From Bradyrhizobium aeschynomenes (GTDB taxonomy: Bacteria; Pseudomonadota; Alphaproteobacteria; Rhizobiales; Xanthobacteraceae), in contig NZ_JABFDM010000019.1 in the NCBI RefSeq assembly GCF_013178945.1, positions 68,861-103,171 of the forward strand: 34,311 bases of DNA. The letters run 5' to 3'. Position numbers and translations under genes: made by a program. The notes beneath the pieces are model-generated. The model searched no databases, had not been told where the DNA came from, and saw nothing but the letters and a program-made list of their open reading frames with translations. Of this stretch, positions 1 through 8,954 are shown piece after piece (the first letter of the stretch is position 1; every line of letters starts with the position of its first letter).

Positions 1-3000
1 CGTTGAAGCGGCGGCGGATGTCGCGGATGGCGGCGATGCCGTTGCCGCGGTCGAGGTGGTAGTCGACCAGCAGACCGGTGACGGCCCCGTTGCGGGCTTC
101 GATGGCCTCGACTGCGGATTCCGGATCCGGCACGGCAATCACCTCCGCGCCCCACGCGGTGAGCAAGGTGCGCATGCCGTCGAGGATCGCGGGGTCGTTC
201 TCGATGCACACGATGAGGGCGCCGGAGATCGGCGTCGTCGCCAACGGCGTGGCACTGGTGACGGCGGCGGTGTGGTTGATCGCTTTCGCGATCGGCACCG
301 TCACGGAGAACACGGAGCCGCGGCCGGGCTGGGACTCCAGCGCGATGCCGTGATTGAGCACGCGGGCGATGCGCTCGACGATCGAGAGTCCGAGGCCGAG
401 GCCGCGGGCGATGCGCGCGCCCTGTTCGAGGCGGTGGAATTCCTTGAAGATCTCGCCGCGCTTGACCGGGGGGATGCCGACGCCGGTGTCGTAGACGCCG
501 ATCTGCAGCGACTGGCCGTGGCGGCGGCAGCCGACCAGCACGCGGCCATTGGGCGTGTATTTGATGGCGTTGGAGATGAAGTTCTGCAGCAGGCGGCGCA
601 GCAGCAGGCGGTCGGACTCGACGGGCAATGAGCACGGTACGAAGACCAGATCGAGGCCCTTGGCGCGCGCGGCCGGCGCGAATTCGATCTCCAGCGAGCG
701 CATCAGGTCGGCCATCTTGAAGCTCGACACCGATGGGGTCATCGCGCCGGCATCGAGCCGGGAGATGTCGAGCAGTGCGCCGAGAATCTCCTCGATCGCT
801 TCCAATGAATCGTCGATGTTCTCGACCAGACGCGAGTCCTCGCCCGGCGTCTGCCGCTCGACGAGACTCGTCACATAGAGCCGCGCCGCGTTCAGCGGCT
901 GCAGGATGTCGTGGCTGGCGGCGGCGAGGAAGCGGGTCTTGGAGATGTTGGCGTCCTCGGCGGCGCTCTTGGCGACCGCGAGCTCCGAGTTCAGCCGCGT
1001 CAGCTCCTCGGTGCGATCGCGCACGCGCTTCTCCAAGGTGGCGTTGGCGCGTTCCAGCGCCTCGGCGGCCTCGAAGGACGGCGTGACGTCGGTGAAGGTG
1101 ATGACGAGGCCGCCATCGGGCATGCGGTTGCTGCGGACCTCGATCACCATGTGGCGGTCGGCAAGGCGTTCGAGATAGGACTCGCCCTCGGTGGTGTAGG
1201 CGGCGAGCCGGCGCGCCAGCAGCGCCTCGCTGTCCTCATAGGTGGGCGCGCCGATCGTGCCCATGAATTCGAGGATCTCCTTCAAGGGGCTGCCGATCTG
1301 CACCAGGTCCGGCGGCAGTCCGAGCAGGTCGACGAACTGGCCGTTGGAGCAGATCAGCTGCAGATCGGCGTCGAACACCGCAATGCCCTGGCGCACATGG
1401 TTCAGCGCGGTCTGCAGGATCTCACGGTTGAAATGCAGCGCGGCGTGGGAATCGTCGAGCAGCTTGAGCGCGGCCTTTGCGGAGACCGTGCGCTTGCGCA
1501 GCAGCAGCGACATCACGAGGCGTGACGACGCCGCGCCGATCGAGGAGGCGATCAGATGCTCGGCATGGCGCAAGAGCTCGAAGTCGGCAGGCGCAGCAGC
1601 GTCGAGCGGGAGGTTGCGCTGGGCGGCGAAGGCCTCGAATGAAGCGCGGGCTCGGTCGGGACCGAGATACTGGCCGACCGTGCTCTGGATGTCCTGCACG
1701 GTGACGGTGGAGCGCCAGCGGCGGAAGCTCGGGGCGCTCGGCGTCAGCTCGGCCGGCACGAACAGGTCGGCCTGCAGCAGCTCGATCGACGACGGCTGCC
1801 GCGCCAGCGACAGCACGATGTAGGTCAAGAGATTGAGCGACAGGCTCCACAGCACGCCATGCAGCAGCGGCGGCAGGTCGGTGCCGAGCAGGGCCTGCGG
1901 CCTGAGCGCCTCTAAGCCGAACGGGCCGTGCTGCAGGAACAGGATGCCGGCCGTGGAGGTGTCGAGGAAGCTCGGGATGAACAGCGTGTAGAGCCAGACC
2001 GCGAAGCCGACCAGCATGCCGCCCATCGCGCCGCGCGCGGTGGCGCGCCGCCAGAACAGGCCGCCGAAGAAGCTCGGCGCGAGTTGCGCGATCGCGGCAA
2101 AGGACAGCAGGCCGATCGCGGCGAGCTGCGTGGTGCCGAGCGCGCGGTAGTAGAAATAGGCCATCACCATGATGGCGAAGATCGCGATGCGGCGGGTGCC
2201 GAGCAGGAAGCCGGCGAAGTCGCGGCCGATCTCGCGCTGCTCCTGCTGGCGCTGCAGCACCAGCGGCACGACGATGTCGTTGCAGACCATGATCGACAGC
2301 GCGACGCATTCGACGATCACCATCGCGGTCGCCGCCGACAGGCCGCCGACGAAGACGAGGATCGACAGCCATTGCGAGTTGGCCTCGATCGGCAGCGCCA
2401 GCACGTACATGTCGCTGTCGACGGCGCCGAACGGGAAGGTGACGAGGCCGGCCAGCGCAATCGGAATCACGAACAGGTTGATGGCGACGAGATAGAGCGG
2501 GAACAGCCAGCGCGCCCGCGACACCTCGGCGTCGTTGGCATTCTCCACGACGCTGACGTGGAACTGGCGCGGCAGCAGCATCGCGGCGCAGAACGACAGC
2601 AAGGTCATCGTGAGGAAGTTGCCGATGCCGGGCACGTATTCGAGCGCGCGCTCGGCCTCCGGCGATTTCATCGCCCGCTCGATCAGCTCGACCGGCGAGA
2701 ACATCACGAAGGTGACGAAGGCGCCGGCCGCGATGAAGGCGACCAGCTTGATGATCGACTCGGTCGCGACCGCCAGCATCAGGCCGTGCTGGTGCTCGGT
2801 GGCGTCGGTCTGCCTGGTACCGAACAGCACCGCGAACATCGCCATCGCCAAGGTCACCATCAGCGCCATGTCGCCGACGAACGGGATGTGGGCGAAGGCG
2901 CGGTCGTCGATCAGGATGGTCTGCAGCGAGGAGGCGACCGCCTTGAGCTGCAGCGCGATGTAGGGCACCGAGCCGATGATCGCGATCAGGGCCACGGTGG

Positions 3001-3361
3001 CGGCCACCGCCTGGCTCTTGCCGTAGCGGGCGCCGACGAGGTCGGCGACGGAGGTGATGTTCTGGGTCTTGGCGAGATGGATCACGCGGCGCAGCAGCGG
3101 CGTGCAGGCGCCGACCATCAGGATCGGGCCGAGATAGATCGCGAGGAAATCGACGCTGGTGCGCGAGGCGAATCCGACCGAGCCGAAGAAGGTCCAGGAC
3201 GTGCAGTAGATCGCCAGCGACAGCGGGTAGATCAGCCCGGCCAGCCGCCCGCGTCCCTCCGCCGGCCGCCGCTCTCCGGCCCGGTTGCCGCGGCTGGCGA
3301 CCAGGAACAGGAACCCGATATAGCCGAACGCGGCCAGGATCACGCCCCAGTCGTGCAGCAT
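1..3361 (-). CDS. SSF-type transporter/PAS/hybrid histidine kinase, NahK/ErcS-like (C-terminus cut by window edge)
   Basis: At least 1120 codons are read without a stop from ATG at 3361 to the left edge, so the C-terminus is missing. Residues about 1-500 are a multi-pass membrane region of the sodium:solute symporter (SSF) type, opening with MLHDWGVILAAFGYIGFL. A PAS domain follows at about 650-760, then a coiled segment. The HisKA motif is FLAAASHDILQPLN with phospho-acceptor His817. The HATPase has N-box NFISNAIKYTPNG near 925 and a G-rich GLGLGLSIVERIA near 987. A receiver domain starts near 1047 with phospho-acceptor Asp1100 in LLVDYHLD. The FLAAASHDILQPL H-box is typical of NahK/ErcS hybrid kinases. 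It probably autophosphorylates at the inner membrane in response to a transported or membrane-sensed ligand; signal and partner are unknown. An in-frame TAG lies two codons upstream of the ATG, which fixes the start, although AGGAG directly abuts it. A palindromic repeat pair lies just upstream. Confidence 0.93.
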   Translation of the reverse strand, partial: MLHDWGVILAAFGYIGFLFLVASRGNRAGERRPAEGRGRLAGLIYPLSLAIYCTSWTFFGSVGFASRTSVDFLAIYLGPILMVGACTPLLRRVIHLAKTQNITSVADLVGARYGKSQAVAATVALIAIIGSVPYIALQLKAVASSLQTILIDDRAFAHIPFVGDMALMVTLAMAMFAVLFGTRQTDATEHQHGLMLAVATESIIKLVAFIAAGAFVTFVMFSPVELIERAMKSPEAERALEYVPGIGNFLTMTLLSFCAAMLLPRQFHVSVVENANDAEVSRARWLFPLYLVAINLFVIPIALAGLVTFPFGAVDSDMYVLALPIEANSQWLSILVFVGGLSAATAMVIVECVALSIMVCNDIVVPLVLQRQQEQREIGRDFAGFLLGTRRIAIFAIMVMAYFYYRALGTTQLAAIGLLSFAAIAQLAPSFFGGLFWRRATARGAMGGMLVGFAVWLYTLFIPSFLDTSTAGILFLQHGPFGLEALRPQALLGTDLPPLLHGVLWSLSLNLLTYIVLSLARQPSSIELLQADLFVPAELTPSAPSFRRWRSTVTVQDIQSTVGQYLGPDRARASFEAFAAQRNLPLDAAAPADFELLRHAEHLIASSIGAASSRLVMSLLLRKRTVSAKAALKLLDDSHAALHFNREILQTALNHVRQGIAVFDADLQLICSNGQFVDLLGLPPDLVQIGSPLKEILEFMGTIGAPTYEDSEALLARRLAAYTTEGESYLERLADRHMVIEVRSNRMPDGGLVITFTDVTPSFEAAEALERANATLEKRVRDRTEELTRLNSELAVAKSAAEDANISKTRFLAAASHDILQPLNAARLYVTSLVERQTPGEDSRLVENIDDSLEAIEEILGALLDISRLDAGAMTPSVSSFKMADLMRSLEIEFAPAARAKGLDLVFVPCSLPVESDRLLLRRLLQNFISNAIKYTPNGRVLVGCRRHGQSLQIGVYDTGVGIPPVKRGEIFKEFHRLEQGARIARGLGLGLSIVERIARVLNHGIALESQPGRGSVFSVTVPIAKAINHTAAVTSATPLATTPISGALIVCIENDPAILDGMRTLLTAWGAEVIAVPDPESAVEAIEARNGAVTGLLVDYHLDRGNGIAAIRDIRRRFN

Positions 3362-3519
3362 CTCCTACGCGTCTCCGACGTCTTCCTCGAAGGCTCCGGG
3401 CTGATCCCGTTGTCCGGGAAATCTAGCCCTTTGCCGCAGGCGAGGCGACAGCGATCTTGCCGGGGGAGTGCCGACCTTGGTTCATCGTTAGCGTGGCAAG
3501 TCGGCTCGGCATTCTCCGC

Positions 3520-3622
3520 CGTCATTCCGGGGCGCCCGCAGGGCGAGCCCGGAATCCATTTTGCCTCACGCTTCGTAGCCCGATGGATTCCGGGCTCGTG
3601 CTCCGCACGCCCCGGAATGACG
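3520..3622. repeat. Palindromic intergenic repeat, family A, copy 1
   Basis: A long imperfect inverted repeat. The outer arms are CGTCATTCCGGGG and CCCCGGAATGACG; inner arms GAGCCCGGAATCC and GGATTCCGGGCTC flank a short centre. It lies between the hemA 3' end and the start of the SSF-kinase gene (both on the minus strand). It is nearly identical to the copy at 3688, with three substitutions seen in the body. Such elements are common between genes in Bradyrhizobium-like genomes and can fold in RNA. Confidence 0.85.
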
Positions 3623-3687
3623 GGGAGAGGGTGTTGCTCCATCAGCTGGGCGGCGAGCAGGGCAAACGTGTCACCGCGTTCTCGGCG

Positions 3688-3787
3688 GTCATTCCGGGGC
3701 GCCCGCAGGGCGAGCCCGGAATCCCTTTTGCCTCAAGCTTCGTGGCCCGATGGATTCCGGGCTCGTGCTCCGCACGCCCCGGAATGA
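3688..3787. repeat. Palindromic intergenic repeat, family A, copy 2
   Basis: Second copy of the element at 3520, in the same orientation and starting about 167 bases further on. The outer arms GTCATTCCGGGG and CCCCGGAATGAC and the inner GCCCGGAATCC/GGATTCCGGGC arms are kept. It ends 14 bases before the hemA stop codon, so it would form a long hairpin in the hemA 3' untranslated RNA and may act as terminator or stabiliser (inference). Confidence 0.85.
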
Positions 3788-3800
3788 CTGAGAGAGAGGC

Positions 3801-5030
3801 CTATTCCGCCGCCATCGCCTTCTTGTGCAGCGCCAGGCCCAGGCGTTCCCACACCTGCAGCAGGGCCTCGGCCAGGCGGTCGATCAGGCCGTCGTCGTGA
3901 TAGGGCGAGGGCGTGATGCGCAGGCGTTCGGTGCCCTTGGCGACCGTCGGATAGTTGATCGGCTGGATGTAGATGCCGTGCTCTTCCAGCAGCAGGTCGG
4001 AGGCCTGCTTGCACTTCTCGGGATCGCCGACGAACAGCGGCACGATGTGGGTGTCGTTGTCCATGACCGGGAGCCCGGCGGCGTTGAGGATCGCCTTGAC
4101 CCGGGCGGCGCGGTCCTGGTGGCGCTCGCGCTCCCAGCTCGACGATTTCAGGTGCTTGATCGCGGCGGTGGCGGCCGAGCAGATCGGCGGCGGCAGCGCG
4201 GTCGTGAAGATGAAGCCCGGCGCGTAGGAGCGCACCGCGTCGATGATCTCGCCTTTCGCGGCGATGTAGCCGCCGAGGCAGCCGAACGCCTTGGCGAGCG
4301 TGCCTTCGAGAATGTCGATGCGGTGCATGACGCCGTCGCGCTCGGCGATGCCGCCGCCGCGCGGGCCGTACATGCCGACGGCATGGACCTCGTCGACATA
4401 GGTCATCGCGTTGTAGCGCTCGGCGAGGTCGCAGATTGCGGCGAGCGGCGCGACGTCGCCGTCCATCGAGTACAGGCTCTCGCAGGCGATCAGCTTCGGC
4501 CGGTTCGGGCCAGCCGCGATCAGCAGCTGCTCGAGATGGGCGAGGTCGTTGTGGCGCCAGATCTGGCGCTCGCAGCCGGACTGGCGCACGCCCTCGATCA
4601 TCGAATTATGATTGAGCGCGTCCGACAGGATCAGGCAGTCCGGGATCAGCTTGGCGAGCGTGGCGATGCCGGTCTGGTTCGACACGTAGCCGGAGGTGAA
4701 CAGCAGCGCGGCTTCCTTGCCGTGGAGATCGGCGAGCTCGGCTTCCAGTTGCACCAGCGGATGATGGGTCCCGGCGATGTTGCGGGTGCCGCCGGCGCCG
4801 GTGCCGACGCGGGTCGCAGTCTCGACCATCGCACCGACCACCTTGGGGTGCTGACCCATGCCGAGATAATCGTTCGAGCACCAGATCACGACATTGCGCG
4901 GGCCGCTCGGCGAGTGCCAGGTCGCGTGCGGGAACCGGCCGGCGATACGTTCGAGATCGGCGAAGACCCGGTAGCGACGCTCATCATGCAGACGACCGAG
5001 GGCGGCACTGAAGTACTGGTTGTAGTCCAT
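3801..5030 (-). CDS. hemA: 5-aminolevulinate synthase
   Basis: A 409-residue pyridoxal-phosphate enzyme that condenses glycine and succinyl-CoA to 5-aminolevulinate, the committed step of tetrapyrrole synthesis in alphaproteobacteria (C4 pathway), in the cytoplasm. It begins MDYNQYFSAALGRL, as rhizobial HemA proteins do. It has the glycine-rich GTGAGGTRNIAGTHH segment, the cofactor-associated TYVDEVHAVGMYG, and Schiff-base Lys247 in EGTLAKAFGCLGGY. Length is normal for the family. ATG at 5030 is chosen because AGG lies 7 bases upstream; a GTG one codon earlier is also possible. The 5' leader contains a perfect 18-nt palindrome and an inverted repeat. It is codirectional with the upstream MBL-fold hydrolase, 193 bases away, and may have its own promoter. 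Confidence 0.97.
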   Translation of the reverse strand: MDYNQYFSAALGRLHDERRYRVFADLERIAGRFPHATWHSPSGPRNVVIWCSNDYLGMGQHPKVVGAMVETATRVGTGAGGTRNIAGTHHPLVQLEAELADLHGKEAALLFTSGYVSNQTGIATLAKLIPDCLILSDALNHNSMIEGVRQSGCERQIWRHNDLAHLEQLLIAAGPNRPKLIACESLYSMDGDVAPLAAICDLAERYNAMTYVDEVHAVGMYGPRGGGIAERDGVMHRIDILEGTLAKAFGCLGGYIAAKGEIIDAVRSYAPGFIFTTALPPPICSAATAAIKHLKSSSWERERHQDRAARVKAILNAAGLPVMDNDTHIVPLFVGDPEKCKQASDLLLEEHGIYIQPINYPTVAKGTERLRITPSPYHDDGLIDRLAEALLQVWERLGLALHKKAMAAE

Positions 5031-5045
5031 CACGAAACCTGACGT

Positions 5046-5063
5046 GCTGCGCTGCAGCGCAGC
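5046..5063. promoter_or_regulatory. Perfect 18-nt palindrome in the hemA leader
   Basis: The sequence GCTGCGCTGCAGCGCAGC is its own reverse complement. It lies 16-33 bases upstream of the hemA ATG, just before the weak AGG ribosome-binding site. As RNA it could fold into a hairpin next to the ribosome-binding site; as DNA it could bind a dimeric regulator. Further upstream, CTCTAAG at 5078-5084 and CTTAGAG at 5103-5109 form a second inverted repeat. No FixK-type TTGAT-N4-ATCAA box was seen. Function is inferred only. Confidence 0.4.
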
Positions 5064-5223
5064 GCCTGGAACGGACCCTCTAAGCGGCGGGGTTCAAGTC
5101 TTCTTAGAGCGTTTCCAGAGCGGCTGTCGAGCCGGAATCCCGCGGCAGGACTTGGGCGATTTGTCCAAGGCAGAGCCGATGACGGCCGAACCGCGCTCGT
5201 CTTGCGGCGAACTCGCGGCAGCC

Positions 5224-6282
5224 TCAGGTGGTGCGATAGTGCAGCACGCCGTCGATGGTCTGGCTGGTCAGGCGGCCCTCGACCAGCATGTAGTTGACGT
5301 GGGCGATCAGCTCGCCGGCGGCGAAGCCCATCTGGTGCGGGTCGAGCACGTGCTTGTGGAACACCACCGGCACGAGCTGGGCCGAGGTCCTGGTCTGGTC
5401 GCGGCAGGCGTCCGCGATCATGCGGCAGCGCTCCTCGTGATGATCGGCGAGCTGCTTGATGCGGGTCTTCAGGCCATAGAACGGCACGCCATGACCGGGC
5501 AGCACCAGGACGTCATAGGGCAGGGTGGTGGTGAGGCTCGCCAGCGAGGCCAGATATTCGCCGAGCGAGTTCTGGTCCGGCTCGACCGCCCAGACGCTGA
5601 CATTGGGCGAGATCTTGCTCAGCACCTGGTCGGCGGACAGGAAGAGTTTGTCGGCGGCGCAATACAGCATCACCTGGTCGAGCGCATGGCCGCCGCCGGT
5701 GATCACCTTGAAGCGGCGGCTGCCGATCTGGATCTCGTCGCCATGGGAGATGCGGCGGTAGGACGCCGGCAGCACCGAGACGCGCTGCAGATATTCCTGG
5801 CCGCGGCCGAGCAGCTTGTCGGTCAGGGTCTCGTCCATGCCATGGCGGCGAAAGAACAGCCGTTGCGCGTTGCGGCGCTCCTCGGTGCCGCGGTTCTGGT
5901 GATAGACCGACTGCAGGTACTCGACCTGCGACATCACCAGCGGACAGTTGAAGCGCTCGACGATCCAGCCGGCGAGCCCGACATGGTCGGGATGCGAATG
6001 CGTCACGATCAGCCGGCTGATCTTCACATGCTTCAGCGGCCCGTCCAGCAGCCGTGTCCAGGCGGCGATCGACTCCTCGTTGCCGAAGCCCGAGTCCACC
6101 GCGACCCAGCCGTCGCCGTCGGCCAGCAGATAGATGTTCACATGGTTGAGGCGGAACGGCAGCTTCAGCCGCAGCCACAGCACGCCGGGCGCGACCTCGA
6201 CGACCTGGTCCTCACCAGGATGCTGCTCCCAGGGGTAGCGCAGGGCTTCGGCGGAGGAATAAGCGGTGTCGGTCTTGGTCAT
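5224..6282 (-). CDS. MBL-fold metallo-hydrolase
   Basis: A 352-residue protein with the metallo-beta-lactamase fold. The zinc-binding signature HSHPDH is at residues 95-100 in IVTHSHPDHVGLAGW; preceding strands include VNIYLLADGDGWVAVDSG. A later GGGHALDQVMLYC and VLVLPGHGVPFYG supply the further metal ligands expected for the fold. The C-terminal part (HQMGFAAGELIAHVNYM to the end) resembles the winged-helix tail found on LACTB2-like MBL hydrolases. No signal peptide is visible, so it is probably cytoplasmic. The substrate cannot be told from sequence; thioester, glutathione-conjugate or phosphodiester hydrolysis are all known in this fold. It lies upstream of hemA on the same strand, but the 193-base gap with palindromes argues against tight coupling. 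Confidence 0.9.
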   Translation of the reverse strand: MTKTDTAYSSAEALRYPWEQHPGEDQVVEVAPGVLWLRLKLPFRLNHVNIYLLADGDGWVAVDSGFGNEESIAAWTRLLDGPLKHVKISRLIVTHSHPDHVGLAGWIVERFNCPLVMSQVEYLQSVYHQNRGTEERRNAQRLFFRRHGMDETLTDKLLGRGQEYLQRVSVLPASYRRISHGDEIQIGSRRFKVITGGGHALDQVMLYCAADKLFLSADQVLSKISPNVSVWAVEPDQNSLGEYLASLASLTTTLPYDVLVLPGHGVPFYGLKTRIKQLADHHEERCRMIADACRDQTRTSAQLVPVVFHKHVLDPHQMGFAAGELIAHVNYMLVEGRLTSQTIDGVLHYRTT

Positions 6283-6424
6283 GCCTCATCGATTAACGGC
6301 CGCCGCGGGCGAGCGCCAGCCGAAAAACGCAGCGGGACCACATGGCTGGGCGGCATTTCGGGACGCGGCAGGCGGTTGGGAGTGGCTGGCGTGACCAGCC
6401 ACGACGCCTGCTTGCCACCTCCAC

Positions 6425-6553
6425 CGTCATTCCGGGGCAAGGCCGCAGGCCTTGAACCCGGAATCTCGACATTGTCTTGCACCCCACCATCTCGAGATTC
6501 CGGGTTCAATCGCCAATGCGCTTGCGCGCATCGACGATTGCCCCGGAATGACG
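6425..6553. repeat. Palindromic intergenic repeat, family A variant
   Basis: It shares the outer arms CGTCATTCCGGGG/CCCCGGAATGACG with the other family A copies. The inner arms differ: TTGAACCCGGAATCTCGA pairs with TCGAGATTCCGGGTTCAA. The element fills the gap between the MCP stop codon (6572) and the MBL hydrolase start (6282), both on the minus strand. In MCP mRNA it would form a strong terminal hairpin. Confidence 0.8.
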
Positions 6554-6571
6554 GTGACAGTGCAATCGCAG

Positions 6572-8710
6572 CTACGCCGCCCTGATGTTCGTCAGGAACG
6601 CATCGACCTCGGCGCGCAGCGTATCCGCCTCGCGGCGCAGCGCCTCGGAGGCGCTCAGCACCTCGTTGGCGGAGGTGCCGGCCTGGGCCGAGGCGCTGGA
6701 GACGCCGGTGATGTTGTTGGAGACCTCGCTGGTGCCCGACGCCGCCTGCTGGATGTTGCGCGCGATCTCGCGCGTCGCGGTGCCCTGTTCCTCCACGGCC
6801 GCAGCGATCGCGGTGGTGACGTTGTCGATCTCGGCGATGGTCTCGCCGATGTTGCGGATCGCCGACACGGCCGTCGACGCGACCTGCTGCATGCCCGCAA
6901 TCTGGGTCCGGATCTCGTCGGTCGCCTTGGCGGTCTGGCTGGCGAGGCTCTTCACCTCCTGCGCGACCACCGCGAAGCCGCGGCCGGCCTCGCCGGCGCG
7001 CGCCGCCTCGATGGTGGCGTTGAGCGCCAGCAGGTTGGTCTGCGAGGCGATCGCCTGGATCAGGTCGACGACCACGCTGACGCGGCTCGCATTGTCGGCG
7101 AGACCCTGCATCGTGGAGTCGGTGGCGCCGGCTTCCTCGACGGCCTTCTTGGCGATCTGCGCCGAGGTCACGACCTGGCGGCCGATCTCGGCGATCGACG
7201 ACGACAGCTGCTCGGTTCCGGCCGAGACCGTCTGCACGTTGACCGAGGTCTCCTCGGCGGCGGCTGCGACGACGTTGACCAGCGAGTTGGACTGGTCGGC
7301 GGTCTGCGACATGCCTTGCGCCGTGGCCTGCATCGCGGTGGCGGAGCTCTGCAGATTGCCGAGCGCACTGCGCACCGTCGCCTCGAACTCGGCGATTCGG
7401 GCCTCCATGCGCGTGGCGCGCTCGGCCTTGGCGGCGTTCTCGCGATCCTGCTCGGCAGCGAGGGCGCGAGCCTGCACCATGTTGTCGCGGAACACCTGCA
7501 GGGTGTCGACCATCGCGCTGATCTCGTCGCGCTGCTTCGACGTCTGGATCTCGGTTTCGAGGTCGCCGCCCGACAGACGCTGCATCGCCTGCTGCAGCCG
7601 CTTGATGCGGCGGAGGATGTTGCCGCCGACATAGAGCCAGACGAACAGGAACGAGCCGAGCAGCGTGGCTGCGCCGGCGCCGATCATGCCGAACGTCGCC
7701 AGCTCGATCTCGCGGCCGGCGGTGCCGGTTGCGTCCTCGGTGGACTTGCGCACGCCTTCGACCAGCTGCTGGACGCTGATGTCGAGCCCGACATTCAGCT
7801 TGCGCGTCTCCTCCAGCACGGTCTGTCCGTAATCGTTGGCGTCGAGCTCCTTCTCCCGGGTCTTGAACACGCGCTCCTTGCCCTCGCCCAGCGCGGCGAG
7901 CTTGGTCGCGGCGTCACGGATCGCCTTGGTCCCGCGGCCGCTCGGCAGCAGCTCGAGATTGGACTTAAGCTGCGCCAGCGAGTCCTTGAACTGCCGCTCG
8001 ATGGTCTCCAGCGTGTCGCTGTCATTGGCCGAGAGCGCGGCCGCCATCTGGGCCACGATCAGATTGCCCGACGCGGTCACGTTGCCGAGCTGCTCGACGA
8101 ACCTCGCCGCGGCGGTGGCGTCATCGGCCGACACTTCGGCGGCGCCCAGCACGGCGTTGAGCTGGGTCTGGGCATCCAGCATCGGCTCGTTGGCGGCCTT
8201 GGTGAACTCCTCCTGCGCCTTGCGCAACGCGTCATACTGCTTGTTGTGAGTGGCCGCGACCGCGAGCCGCTCGCGCGCGGCGGACACCAGACTCTGGTTG
8301 GCCTCGTTGATGTTCTTGATGGTCTCGGCGAGCGGTGCGACCACGCTCTTCGCGGCGCCCAGCGCGGTGATCTCGGCGAGGCGCTGCTGCGTGCCCTTCT
8401 GGATGTCCTGCATCTTCTTCAGACGATCGTTGAGGGCGTCCTCGGTCTGCGATCCCAACAACGCGGGTCCGAGGCTCGCGAGGCTGGAGCTCTGGGCCAG
8501 CAGCTGCAGGCTCGAGGTGAGTCGCGGAATGTCGCGGCTCGACAGCTCGACCATGGTGCCGCCGATGTAGCGCAGCATCAGCCCGGCGCCGATGCTGATC
8601 GCGATGGCCATGCCCGCGATGACGGTGAAGGCTGCAAACAGGCTGCCCCGTACGCCCCATCTGGGTCGCAGGATCCCGAACACCCTGCCGAAGCTGAACC
8701 TATTCGCCAT
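6572..8710 (-). CDS. Methyl-accepting chemotaxis protein
   Basis: A 712-residue transmembrane chemoreceptor. A short cytoplasmic N-terminus (MANRFSFGRVFGILRP) leads into a first membrane helix around residues 20-42. A largely helical periplasmic sensor spans about 45-335, a second membrane helix about 338-360 (FGMIGAGAATLLGSFLFVWL), then a HAMP linker to about 415. The signalling domain carries the conserved hairpin QTNLLALNATIEAARAG near 555-575, which contacts CheA/CheW. No CheR-docking pentapeptide is seen at the C-terminus, which ends FLTNIRAA. ATG at 8710 is preferred over upstream starts because a purine-rich GGGGGAAA lies just upstream and the first helix then sits correctly. No che genes are nearby, so it is an orphan receptor; the ligand is unknown. 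Confidence 0.93.
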   Translation of the reverse strand: MANRFSFGRVFGILRPRWGVRGSLFAAFTVIAGMAIAISIGAGLMLRYIGGTMVELSSRDIPRLTSSLQLLAQSSSLASLGPALLGSQTEDALNDRLKKMQDIQKGTQQRLAEITALGAAKSVVAPLAETIKNINEANQSLVSAARERLAVAATHNKQYDALRKAQEEFTKAANEPMLDAQTQLNAVLGAAEVSADDATAAARFVEQLGNVTASGNLIVAQMAAALSANDSDTLETIERQFKDSLAQLKSNLELLPSGRGTKAIRDAATKLAALGEGKERVFKTREKELDANDYGQTVLEETRKLNVGLDISVQQLVEGVRKSTEDATGTAGREIELATFGMIGAGAATLLGSFLFVWLYVGGNILRRIKRLQQAMQRLSGGDLETEIQTSKQRDEISAMVDTLQVFRDNMVQARALAAEQDRENAAKAERATRMEARIAEFEATVRSALGNLQSSATAMQATAQGMSQTADQSNSLVNVVAAAAEETSVNVQTVSAGTEQLSSSIAEIGRQVVTSAQIAKKAVEEAGATDSTMQGLADNASRVSVVVDLIQAIASQTNLLALNATIEAARAGEAGRGFAVVAQEVKSLASQTAKATDEIRTQIAGMQQVASTAVSAIRNIGETIAEIDNVTTAIAAAVEEQGTATREIARNIQQAASGTSEVSNNITGVSSASAQAGTSANEVLSASEALRREADTLRAEVDAFLTNIRAA

Positions 8711-8895
8711 CTCTGGTTTCCCCCGATACGCGCTACTTGGAGCTGATGCTTTCCGGCAGTATCGCGGGCGGCGGTTAACAAATCCGGGAAAATACTCGGT
8801 TGCCGCTGAATTTTCGTGCATTTCCGCATTTCACCATGCGGCATTTAACGGGGTGGAAATGATTGTTTCGGGCGTTCCGATTCACCTATGACAGC

Positions 8896-8924
8896 AAAAG
8901 GGGCCGGCATCGCTGCCAGCCCCC
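8896..8924 (-). terminator. Rho-independent terminator of the outer-membrane protein gene
   Basis: Read on the minus strand, GGGGCTGGCA, loop GCGA and TGCCGGCCCC form a 10-bp stem with one G-T wobble, followed directly by TTTT. It begins about 30 bases after the stop codon of the beta-barrel protein gene. The MCP gene starts downstream at 8710 on the same strand, so this stem should separate the two transcripts. Confidence 0.85.
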
Positions 8925-8954
8925 GTCTTGCTTGTTATTTGACGCCTGCGGAAA

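Noticed and set aside
1928..3787. Long plus-strand open frame of about 620 codons opposite the SSF-kinase gene.
   Set aside because: It is antisense to a well-recognised protein, very rich in Arg/Asp/Gln/His, and runs into the palindromic repeats. It results from the GC3 bias of the real gene.
5150..5171. CTTGG-N9-CCAAG upstream of hemA considered as a FixK or other operator.
   Set aside because: Arms are only five bases and the sequence does not match TTGAT-N4-ATCAA; too weak to call.
6452..8746. Plus-strand open frame of 764 codons opposite the first MCP.
   Set aside because: Antisense reading of a GC-rich gene, with biased Leu/Gly/Arg/His composition and no ribosome-binding site or motif.
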